Shown one piece after another: positions 1-6,950 of a stretch of 64,000 nt of DNA (position 1 is the first letter of the stretch; each line of letters starts with the position of its first letter). Location: assembly GCA_006969745.1 (NCBI GenBank), contig CP030886.1, positions 2,515,234 to 2,579,233 on the forward strand. Direction: 5' to 3'. A model generated the notes under the pieces. The model was not told the origin of the DNA. It was given only the letters and a program-made list of their open reading frames with translations, and searched no databases. Source of the DNA: Cytophagaceae bacterium. Lineage in GTDB: Bacteria; Bacteroidota; Bacteroidia; Cytophagales; Cyclobacteriaceae. The position numbers and the translations under genes were made by a program.

Positions 1-1639
1 CATCTGATTTAGCTGAGATTTTCACATTTCCTCCCGTATTGGTAAATTTTATCGCATTGTTAACCAGGTTTCTCAAGATTGTAGACGTAGTATTTTTATC
101 CGCCTTCAGCGTATATGGCTCGTCAGTTTGAAACTCGAGCTCAATGTTTTTTGAAATGGCCGTATCACGAAACATTTCAATAACGTCTTTTACCAACTCA
201 CCAAGGTCCAGTTTTTCCGGCACATATGGAAAATGACCTCTTTGCTGAAGCGCCCAATTGAGGAGTGTGTCTAGTAGTTTGGTAAGACGATCAACGGATT
301 CACTCATTTTGTCTACCATGCCTTTTACCTGATCACCTTTCCCCTCCGTTAGGTACAGTTGAGAAACTGTGACTAGTCCATTGAGCGTATTAACCGGTCC
401 TCTCAAGTCATGAGAAATAATAGAGAAAAATTTGTCTTTTGTTTGATTCAGGTCTATCAAATCATCCTTCTGCCTTTCCAAAAGCTTGCTAAGACGATTT
501 TTAGATTTGAAGTATGAATAAACAATAATAACAAGACAGATAAATGCGATAAGCAATACTCCACCTGTTATCATAATGATGCGATTGTTTCGCTTCTGCT
601 GAAGCAATAGGTCTACCTCAGCTTGTTTTCTACCCACTTCATACTCTGTTCTCAGGTCGCCTAATCGCTGGGTCGTTTCCAGGTTCTGAATGCTATCCTT
701 ATATGCATAATACTGGGTTTGATATTTAATGGCCTCAGCTAGATTACCTCTCTTTAAGTGTAACTGGTAAAGTAGATAGGATGCATCTCTTACCTGCTCT
801 TTCAGTCCGGCTTCCTTTGCTAAATCCAGCCCTGTCATGGTGTACTGAATCGCATCATCTTCAGCATTTTCCTCTAGATATATATTGCCGAGTTGGTTAT
901 AATAGTCGGCCATCCCAAATTGATCACCCATAGGTTCCAGCATTTCGATGGCTTTAAACAAATCTTCTTTTGCTTTGTCAAGATCACCTAGCTTCCAGTG
1001 CACCAATGCTCGATTACCAATGATATAGGCGATACCTATCTCCATGCCAATCGCTTCCAAAATAGGCTCCGACTCATTGTAATATGCCATGGCAGAGTCG
1101 TAGTTTTCTATCAAATAATAGTCGTAACCTGTATTTAATAAGCTTATGGCAAGTTGCTGGCGCTTATTGGTATTTCGCAGCATTTCTATTGTTTTGGAAC
1201 CATAGTATAGTGCGTTTTCGGAGTCTCCATTTTGGGTATAGCATGTTGAAATTTCGTTGTAAACCTCAGCCAGAAAGGTCTTGAATTGCAACTTCCCATC
1301 TGCTTCATCTGCACTTTTAAACAGATATTCAAGTGCTCGGTCCAGGTTTCCCATGAATCTATGAGCAATCCCAATCTTACAATATGCTTTGATTCTGTAT
1401 TCCAGGCTATTGGCTTCTTCAGCCAGCTCTAGTAATTGCTCCCCATATTGAAGCTTTTCATCAGGGGCGCTTGTGTATGTAGATAGCCAATAATATGCTT
1501 CAAGCTCCTGACTTGGAGATAAAATTCCTTTGTCTATATCGCTTTTAATGCTGTCTGCTTTTATTTGATTTTGAGAAAAGCAGGCATAACCAATCGTAAG
1601 GAAAAATACGATTGAGCAGATATTTCTGTAACTCAACAT
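1..1639 (-). CDS. TPR-containing sensor histidine kinase (3' end beyond window)
   Basis: I translated this gene from the minus strand; it starts at an ATG at 1639 and is still open at base 1, so the C-terminal end of the kinase domain is missing. An N-terminal signal peptide (about residues 1-22, ending CFSQ) is followed by roughly 300 residues of tetratricopeptide-like helices (for example the NIYLEENAEDDAIQY-type repeats), a transmembrane helix near 346-371, a HisKA domain with the phospho-acceptor His410 in SHDLRGP, and the N-box NLVNNAIKF near residue 526. The family is a periplasmic TPR sensor that autophosphorylates in the cytoplasm, usually signalling to a separate response regulator. 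It begins 16 bp after the lipoprotein gene at 1656-2195 and is probably co-transcribed with it. The ligand is unknown. Confidence 0.88.
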   Translation of the reverse strand, partial: MLSYRNICSIVFFLTIGYACFSQNQIKADSIKSDIDKGILSPSQELEAYYWLSTYTSAPDEKLQYGEQLLELAEEANSLEYRIKAYCKIGIAHRFMGNLDRALEYLFKSADEADGKLQFKTFLAEVYNEISTCYTQNGDSENALYYGSKTIEMLRNTNKRQQLAISLLNTGYDYYLIENYDSAMAYYNESEPILEAIGMEIGIAYIIGNRALVHWKLGDLDKAKEDLFKAIEMLEPMGDQFGMADYYNQLGNIYLEENAEDDAIQYTMTGLDLAKEAGLKEQVRDASYLLYQLHLKRGNLAEAIKYQTQYYAYKDSIQNLETTQRLGDLRTEYEVGRKQAEVDLLLQQKRNNRIIMITGGVLLIAFICLVIIVYSYFKSKNRLSKLLERQKDDLIDLNQTKDKFFSIISHDLRGPVNTLNGLVTVSQLYLTEGKGDQVKGMVDKMSESVDRLTKLLDTLLNWALQQRGHFPYVPEKLDLGELVKDVIEMFRDTAISKNIELEFQTDEPYTLKADKNTTSTILRNLVNNAIKFTNTGGNVKISAKSD

Positions 1640-1655
1640 GTTTTTGAGTATTGTA

Positions 1656-2195
1656 TCAGTTTTGTATTTGTAGCTTCGGATCAAGACGCACTACTACGCC
1701 TTTGTTGTCTTTGGATTCGTAGACAATATCATACTTCAATTCGTCGTGGGCCGGATCATAATCTTCAGGCACTTTCAAAACCCACATTTTATCATCCTTA
1801 TATTCATCAGGCAATTCGTCTAAATATTCTTCGGCATCTTCGTCAAAGTCAACATCTTCTAAGTCATCCAATCCACCACCTCTATACCAAAATACATATT
1901 CGCCAGGCTCAACGTAAGCTGTGATTGTAGTCTCAGTCACTATTTGATATCCGTCTATGTCGTCGGTATTTGTATTATAATAGATGTTGCCGTCCTTGAA
2001 TTTGAGAATTGTGATCGAGCGCTCGTCAGATCCCGTTCTACCTCCCTTCTCTACAAAATATTCGTCTGCAATGAGTGTTGCCTCTGCAAGATCTTCGTCA
2101 ATTATTTCCGGCTGCTCAGTTAGTTTGTCTTCTTGACAAGAGATAAGGAATATCACACAAAGGAATACTAACTGCTTAATTTTTAAGGTTTTCAT
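1656..2195 (-). CDS. Acidic lipoprotein of unknown function
   Basis: A 179-residue protein with a lipoprotein signal peptide: a basic start (MKTLKIK), a hydrophobic stretch and a lipobox ending ISC with Cys20 as the lipidation site, followed by QED. The mature part is strongly acidic, especially residues about 108-145 (LDDLEDVDFDEDAEEYLDELP). I recognise no domain. It lies directly upstream of the TPR histidine kinase with a 16-bp gap, so it may belong to the same signalling unit, for instance as a periplasmic input partner; that is inference from position only. Confidence 0.75.
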   Translation of the reverse strand: MKTLKIKQLVFLCVIFLISCQEDKLTEQPEIIDEDLAEATLIADEYFVEKGGRTGSDERSITILKFKDGNIYYNTNTDDIDGYQIVTETTITAYVEPGEYVFWYRGGGLDDLEDVDFDEDAEEYLDELPDEYKDDKMWVLKVPEDYDPAHDELKYDIVYESKDNKGVVVRLDPKLQIQN

Positions 2196-2508
2196 GAACG
2201 GTGGTTTATCTTAATAAAGCTACAAATTATTACATTCTTTATCAAATGATAATGAATTGGGAGATGCATTAGATGAAAGAAGAGAAATAAACGATAGAAA
2301 AGGTGAATCTGATCTTAAGTGCCTCATTTTCCTCTATTTAGCTTACAAAGCGGGTATGATCATAAAATTAAAACTGATCAGATCTGACCGGTTTGAAAAG
2401 CTAGACCATACTCTGCCTCGAAATTCCGATAGACATTTGGTCAACCACCAGTGAATATGTTACCACCTTCCCGCTCTTAGATACTACCTTGCGGCCTGAT
2501 TTGTAATC
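2196..2508. other. Intergenic region between divergent genes
   Basis: This 313-bp stretch separates the minus-strand lipoprotein gene from the plus-strand MATE gene, so it must hold both promoters. No perfect TAnnTTTG element at a sensible spacing is visible for either gene. A 65-codon open frame at 2257-2454 has no recognisable protein character. I see no repeat or RNA gene. Confidence 0.5.
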
Positions 2509-3816
2509 ATGACACTTAAGGAACATTTACGGAAAAATATAGTACTCTCATTACCGGTAATTATTGGTCAGCTGGGCCATATAATGGTAGGTGTGTCTGA
2601 TAGTATAATGGTTGGTAGGCTAGGAGTAATACCGTTGGCAGCAGCGACTTTTGCCGGCACTATATACCATGTGCTCATGCTTTTCGGAATTGGTGTGAGC
2701 TATGCCATTACGCCCAAGGTGGCAGCCACTGACATAAATGATCGGGCAAAACTTTTGAAGTACCTGGAGAATGGTTTTTTTATGAACCTTGGCTTGGGTA
2801 TGATCCTATTTCTGCTTGGCTACCTGGCTAGTCATATTTTACATCTATTTGGTCAGGAGGTATCGGTAGCAAAAGCTGCAGGTCCTTACTTGATTATTAT
2901 GTGTGGTTCATTAATCCCATTAATGATTTTTCAAACATTCAGACAATATGCGGAAGGATTGTCCGATACATTTAGCCCGATGGTAGTCTCAGTATTTGCC
3001 AATCTTTTGAATGTTTTTTTTAATTACATGCTCATCTATGGCAAACTAGGAGCTCCTGCACTTGGATTGAATGGAGCCGGAATTGCGACACTATTAGCAC
3101 GGATTATCATGTTCGCTCTAATGGTTTGGTGGATTAGAAAGAAATGTGTTGGTTTTGAGTGGAAATTTGAGTGGAATGGTATCAAAGACCTCTTAAGGAT
3201 AGGTGTTCCATCAGGCATGCAGTATGTATTTGAAATTGGCGCTTTTGCCACGGCAGCCATTATGGTTGGCTGGATCAGTGCAGAAGCCTTGGCTGCTCAT
3301 AACATTGCATTAAATCTCGCCGCAATAAGCTATATGGCAGCTACGGGATTAGCAGCTGCTTCTACGATTCGAATTGGAAATCAAATGAGATTCAAAGACA
3401 GGAGAAATCTCCGCATTGCAGGGTTTTCATCATTTGGGTTAGTAACTATCTTCATGGGTATTTGCGGCTTGGTTTTCATCCTCTTTAGAAACATACTTCC
3501 TGCGCTCTATATAGAAAATGAGACAGTACAACAAACAGCTGCTACACTTTTAGTAATTGCAGCTGCCTTCCAGATTTCGGATGGCGTTCAAGCGGTTGGT
3601 TTAGGTGTGCTCAGGGGTTTACAAGATGTTAAAATTCCGACAATAATCACTTTCGTGTCCTATTGGCTGATTGCCATTCCATGTGGGTATATTTTTGCTT
3701 TCATTGTTGGATGGGGAGTCAATGGTGTTTGGTATGCCCTTTCAATGGGTTTGACCATCGCCGGAATTTTCAACTTGTGGCGTTTCAATCGACTGTCAAA
3801 AAAGGTCGTTTTCTAG
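2509..3816 (+). CDS. MATE family efflux transporter
   Basis: A 435-residue polytopic membrane protein with about 12 hydrophobic helices in two similar halves, the usual size of MATE (NorM/DinF-like) exporters. The start shows the family pattern LPVIIGQLGHIMVGVSDSIM, and the second half repeats it (IGVPSGMQYVFEIGAF). MATE proteins sit in the inner membrane and expel cationic drugs or metabolites using a Na+ or H+ gradient; the substrate cannot be told. It is followed after 52 bp by an MFS exporter on the same strand, which suggests a small efflux locus. Confidence 0.93.
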   Translation: MTLKEHLRKNIVLSLPVIIGQLGHIMVGVSDSIMVGRLGVIPLAAATFAGTIYHVLMLFGIGVSYAITPKVAATDINDRAKLLKYLENGFFMNLGLGMILFLLGYLASHILHLFGQEVSVAKAAGPYLIIMCGSLIPLMIFQTFRQYAEGLSDTFSPMVVSVFANLLNVFFNYMLIYGKLGAPALGLNGAGIATLLARIIMFALMVWWIRKKCVGFEWKFEWNGIKDLLRIGVPSGMQYVFEIGAFATAAIMVGWISAEALAAHNIALNLAAISYMAATGLAAASTIRIGNQMRFKDRRNLRIAGFSSFGLVTIFMGICGLVFILFRNILPALYIENETVQQTAATLLVIAAAFQISDGVQAVGLGVLRGLQDVKIPTIITFVSYWLIAIPCGYIFAFIVGWGVNGVWYALSMGLTIAGIFNLWRFNRLSKKVVF

Positions 3817-3868
3817 CATTATCATTTTTTGATTGGAATCAAGTAACTATGCCTCGAATTTTCAAATC

Positions 3869-5080
3869 ATGAAAAGAAAACAAGCCGCTCTCATATTCAT
3901 ATTTATTACTGTCCTTATTGACATAATAGGCATTGGGTTGATTATACCGGTAGTGCCTGCTTTGATCAAAGAGATTACTGGGTTGAGCACAAGTGAGGCT
4001 TCTTTTTTTGGTGGAATGCTGGCTGCAACATATGCCATTGTTCAATTTTTTGCAGCACCTATTTTGGGTGGTATTAGTGACCAATACGGCAGAAGGCCAT
4101 TGCTTTTAGCTTCACTCTTAGGCCTTGGGCTTGATTACCTCGTTATCGTATTTGCTCCGACCTTGATCTGGCTCTTTATCGCTCGCATGATTTCTGGCTT
4201 GTTCGGTGGTAGCATCACAGTAGCCAATGCTTACATCGCAGATATCAGTACACCTGAAAACAGAGCGAAAAACTTTGGAATGATTGGAGCCGCATTTGGT
4301 TTAGGCTTTGTGATTGGCCCATCTATTGGTGGAATTTTGGGCGAATTAGGCACGCGTGTGCCATTTATGGCTGCAGCCGGTCTATCGTTGCTCAATGCTA
4401 CTTACGGATTTTTTGTTGTGCCGGAATCACTCTCACCGGAAAATAGGAGACCCTTCACATGGAAGCGTGCCAATCCATTTGGTACACTAAAGCGGATTTT
4501 GAGTCATAAAAAGATTGTGTGGTTGGTGGTTGCACTATTCGTTATTTATGTTGCAGCCAATGCCACTCATGCCAACTGGTCGTTTTTCACGATAGAAAAA
4601 TTCGGATGGTCAGAGCTTGAAATTGGTTTATCTCTCAGTTTTGTAGGTGTTATGGTTGCTATCGTCCAGGGTGGTTTAGTAGGTCCGATTGTCAAAAAAA
4701 TTGGCGAGACCAATGCCGTATATACAGGCTTCGCTTTTAACGCTTTTGGATTGTTGATGATGGGCATAGTTTCTCAATCATGGATGGTCTATGCTGTTAT
4801 CGTTCCATATGCATTTGGTGGCCTGGCGGGACCTTCTCTTCAGTCTATTATGACCAGCCAGATACCAAAAAATGCACAAGGTGAATTGCAGGGTGGACTC
4901 ACCAGCGTAATGACTTTGACGGCAATTGTAGGTCCTTTGCTCATGACTGGGATATTCAGATATTATACCAACCCTGACAATGATATTTACTTCCCAGGTG
5001 CGCCATTCGTTATGGGCACCATTCTGGCACTTTTTAGTATTGTGATTGTAAGCAGATCGTTACCTAAAAAGGGTTCCTGA
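3869..5080 (+). CDS. MFS exporter, TetA-like (drug:H+ antiporter family)
   Basis: 403 residues and about 12 membrane helices. It shows the MFS motif-A loop after helix 2 (GISDQYGRRPLLL) and the class-1 tetracycline-exporter style beginning FIFITVLIDIIGIGLIIPV, where motif D1 contains the conserved Asp. The ATG at 3869 (MKRKQAAL) is chosen because the frame's first 12 codons from 3833 are not hydrophobic or family-like. Substrate unknown; TetA-family proteins of Bacteroidota are mostly uncharacterised, and resistance should not be assumed. It follows the MATE gene. Confidence 0.9.
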   Translation: MKRKQAALIFIFITVLIDIIGIGLIIPVVPALIKEITGLSTSEASFFGGMLAATYAIVQFFAAPILGGISDQYGRRPLLLASLLGLGLDYLVIVFAPTLIWLFIARMISGLFGGSITVANAYIADISTPENRAKNFGMIGAAFGLGFVIGPSIGGILGELGTRVPFMAAAGLSLLNATYGFFVVPESLSPENRRPFTWKRANPFGTLKRILSHKKIVWLVVALFVIYVAANATHANWSFFTIEKFGWSELEIGLSLSFVGVMVAIVQGGLVGPIVKKIGETNAVYTGFAFNAFGLLMMGIVSQSWMVYAVIVPYAFGGLAGPSLQSIMTSQIPKNAQGELQGGLTSVMTLTAIVGPLLMTGIFRYYTNPDNDIYFPGAPFVMGTILALFSIVIVSRSLPKKGS

Positions 5081-5090
5081 TAGGCATAAA

Positions 5091-5453
5091 CTAATCAGAA
5101 GTGAATCGCTTGAGTGACCGCCATGTCCACATACCTGCGACAAATTCAACAAAAGAAAATGCGACGAGAGAAAGTGTCCCTCTTTCGAATATGTAAAGCC
5201 ATACGAAAAACACAAACTGAATGATCCGGATTTGAACTGTAAAGCCAAAGAAGGGGATAAGATTTTCTTTGGCATTTCGAACATAGTAGTAACCGAGTAT
5301 AGCAACCACAAAACCAAGAATCAGCCGCCAGACACTTTCAGGATCAGGTATTCCGATTTTATCGAGCACCCATGAAGGCGCCAGCATTAGAAATAGCCCT
5401 TCAATGATTAGGTAGATTCCAAAGAGCCAAACGGTTTTCGCAGGTTTATTCAT
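5091..5453 (-). CDS. Small four-helix membrane protein of unknown function
   Basis: A 120-residue protein with about four hydrophobic segments (near residues 8-28, 42-60, 67-88 and 93-112), short loops and a basic C-terminal tail. It is convergent with the MFS gene (10-bp gap) and divergent from the secreted protein at 5494. I do not recognise a named family with confidence; no catalytic motif is visible. Confidence 0.75.
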   Translation of the reverse strand: MNKPAKTVWLFGIYLIIEGLFLMLAPSWVLDKIGIPDPESVWRLILGFVVAILGYYYVRNAKENLIPFFGFTVQIRIIQFVFFVWLYIFERGTLSLVAFSFVEFVAGMWTWRSLKRFTSD

Positions 5454-5493
5454 TTTTAATAACTTCAGTTCATCAATTTCAATCTAACAAACA

Positions 5494-6138
5494 ATGAGGA
5501 AATATTTCGCTTTGCTACTTTTTATCCCTTCGATCTCAATTGCTCAGATCACCGCTGATTTGGTGCTTGCGAAAGCTGTCAGTTACCATGACCCCAGGGA
5601 TGCCTGGTCCACACTTTCCACTACATTCAATTTTACAGAGACCCGTCCCAATGGTCCCAATCGATCTACAACTGTCACACTAGATAATTCAAAAAGCTAC
5701 ATGAAGATCAATCGAAACGATGAGGAAATTTATGAAGTGATTCTTGACAATGCGAAGGTTTTAAAAGGAGATAGAGATCAGGAACGGGCACTGGTTCTGA
5801 GAAATTACTACCTCTATCTATGGGGCCTTCCAATGAAGCTGTATGATGAAAGCACACCTTCAATTACGCTTTCAGCCGATGAAAAAGTGGCTGACAGCCT
5901 GTGCAAAGTACTTCGTGTTGCTTACGAAAAAGATACCTGGTATTTCTACTTTGACGTCAACTCAGGACGGATGCTTCAATACAAGTTTTATAAGGATGCG
6001 GATGAAACGAAGGGAGAACTGATCACGCTTGAAGATGAGATTTCAGTGAATGGTATCAAAATTCCGCAGAAAAGAAGTTGGTACACGCTTCCCGAAATGA
6101 AACACCTTGGTACGGATATATTATCAAGTTTCGAATAA
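5494..6138 (+). CDS. Secreted protein, DUF6503-like
   Basis: A 214-residue protein with a clear signal peptide (MRKYFALLLFIPSISIAQ). The body has alternating beta-type segments with a YMKIN...YEVILDN pattern, DTWYFYFDVNSGRMLQYKF and a tail PQKRSWYTLPEMKHLGTDIL. This resembles the periplasmic DUF6503 family of Bacteroidota, which I name from memory of the pattern, not from a search. Function unknown. The divergent gene upstream is a small membrane protein; the PadR operon begins 88 bp downstream. Confidence 0.75.
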   Translation: MRKYFALLLFIPSISIAQITADLVLAKAVSYHDPRDAWSTLSTTFNFTETRPNGPNRSTTVTLDNSKSYMKINRNDEEIYEVILDNAKVLKGDRDQERALVLRNYYLYLWGLPMKLYDESTPSITLSADEKVADSLCKVLRVAYEKDTWYFYFDVNSGRMLQYKFYKDADETKGELITLEDEISVNGIKIPQKRSWYTLPEMKHLGTDILSSFE

Positions 6139-6161
6139 TCCATTTATTGGTTCAACTTCAT

Positions 6162-6211
6162 TTACTTAACAAATGTGAAACTTATATATTACATTCACGT
6201 TTGTTAAGTAA
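6162..6211. promoter_or_regulatory. Large inverted repeat, probable operator of the PadR-permease operon
   Basis: Left arm TTACTTAACAAATGTGAA (6162-6179) and right arm TTCACGTTTGTTAAGTAA (6194-6211) are complementary at 17 of 18 positions around a 14-bp AT-rich centre. There is no T-run after it, so it is unlikely to be a terminator. It ends 15 bp before the GTG of the first gene of an operon that encodes a PadR repressor; PadR proteins typically bind dyads next to their own promoter. That it is the PadR operator is inference. Confidence 0.65.
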
Positions 6212-6226
6212 ATAAATTTCAAAATT

Positions 6227-6610
6227 GTGAAGACATTGACTTGTGTAATGCTTCTTTTATCGATGGGTCATGTTTTGGCTCAGGAGTATACGGAAGAGCT
6301 TAAGGATTGTAATTATGAGAAGGACGAGGTTTTCATTGATTGGGAAGATGAAACCAACCGTGTTTATGCTGAAAAGGATCGAGTTAAAAAATTTAGTGAA
6401 AAAAAACTAAGATCTTTTTATTGTCAGAATTTGGTGGCAAAAGATAAGCTGGAAACAGAGGGAATTGTAGTAAGTAAAGGAGGATTTCGGCTTTCTGATG
6501 ACTCCAAAAATTTCTTAATATTTAGCGTTAAGATGGGAAATACCGCATACCAGGATAAACTATACATATACATAGGGCCAAGACAAAAGTTGGCTTCTAG
6601 AAAAAACTGA
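6227..6610 (+). CDS. Small secreted protein, first gene of the PadR operon
   Basis: 127 residues starting at GTG 6227 (no ATG precedes the signal peptide). A signal peptide (MKTLTCVMLLLSMGHVLA) is followed by a charged mature part with two cysteines near residues 28 and 66 that could form a disulfide, and a beta-rich C-terminus (FLIFSVKMGNTAYQDKLYIYIG). I recognise no family. It lies between the large dyad and padR (7-bp gap), so it is probably co-regulated with the permeases, perhaps as an envelope-stress or secreted accessory protein. Confidence 0.65.
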   Translation: MKTLTCVMLLLSMGHVLAQEYTEELKDCNYEKDEVFIDWEDETNRVYAEKDRVKKFSEKKLRSFYCQNLVAKDKLETEGIVVSKGGFRLSDDSKNFLIFSVKMGNTAYQDKLYIYIGPRQKLASRKN

Positions 6611-6617
6611 ATTACAA

Positions 6618-6947
6618 ATGGAATATCAATTAGGTGAATTTGAAGAGCTGGTTTTATTGACTGTGGCAGCTCAGCACGATCAAGCGTACGGAGTTTCAAT
6701 TCATGAATTTCTGACGGCCGAAACAAAGAAAAAAATCAATATCAGCGCCATACATGTGGCATTGAAGCGTCTGGAAAAAAAAGGTTTTGTAGACTCCCGC
6801 TTTGGAGGTATTACAGAAGAGCGTGGAGGTAGAAGAAAGAAGTTTTACATCGTTACAGCGCTTGGAAAAAAGGTGCTCGATGCTTCACATGATTTACGAA
6901 CCAGCATCTATCAGAAGATTCCCCAGCTTCAATTTGCAAACATCTAA
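6618..6947 (+). CDS. PadR family transcriptional regulator
   Basis: 109 residues with the PadR winged-helix core: ELVLLTVAAQHDQAYGVSIHEFL (helix 1-2), ISAIHVALKRLEKKGFVDSR (recognition helix) and the wing TEERGGRRKKFYIVTALGKKVL. PadR proteins are dimeric, usually ligand- or stress-responsive repressors that often control neighbouring transporters. Gaps to the flanking genes are 7 and 3 bp, so it is co-transcribed with both permeases and probably autoregulates through the dyad at 6162-6211. In Bacteroidota this exact pairing with prefix-domain permeases is common. Confidence 0.93.
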   Translation: MEYQLGEFEELVLLTVAAQHDQAYGVSIHEFLTAETKKKINISAIHVALKRLEKKGFVDSRFGGITEERGGRRKKFYIVTALGKKVLDASHDLRTSIYQKIPQLQFANI

Positions 6948-6950
6948 GCA

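Noticed and set aside
2257..2454. 65-codon plus-strand frame in the gap upstream of the MATE gene
   Set aside because: No recognisable composition or motif, no signal peptide, and it lies in the divergent promoter region.
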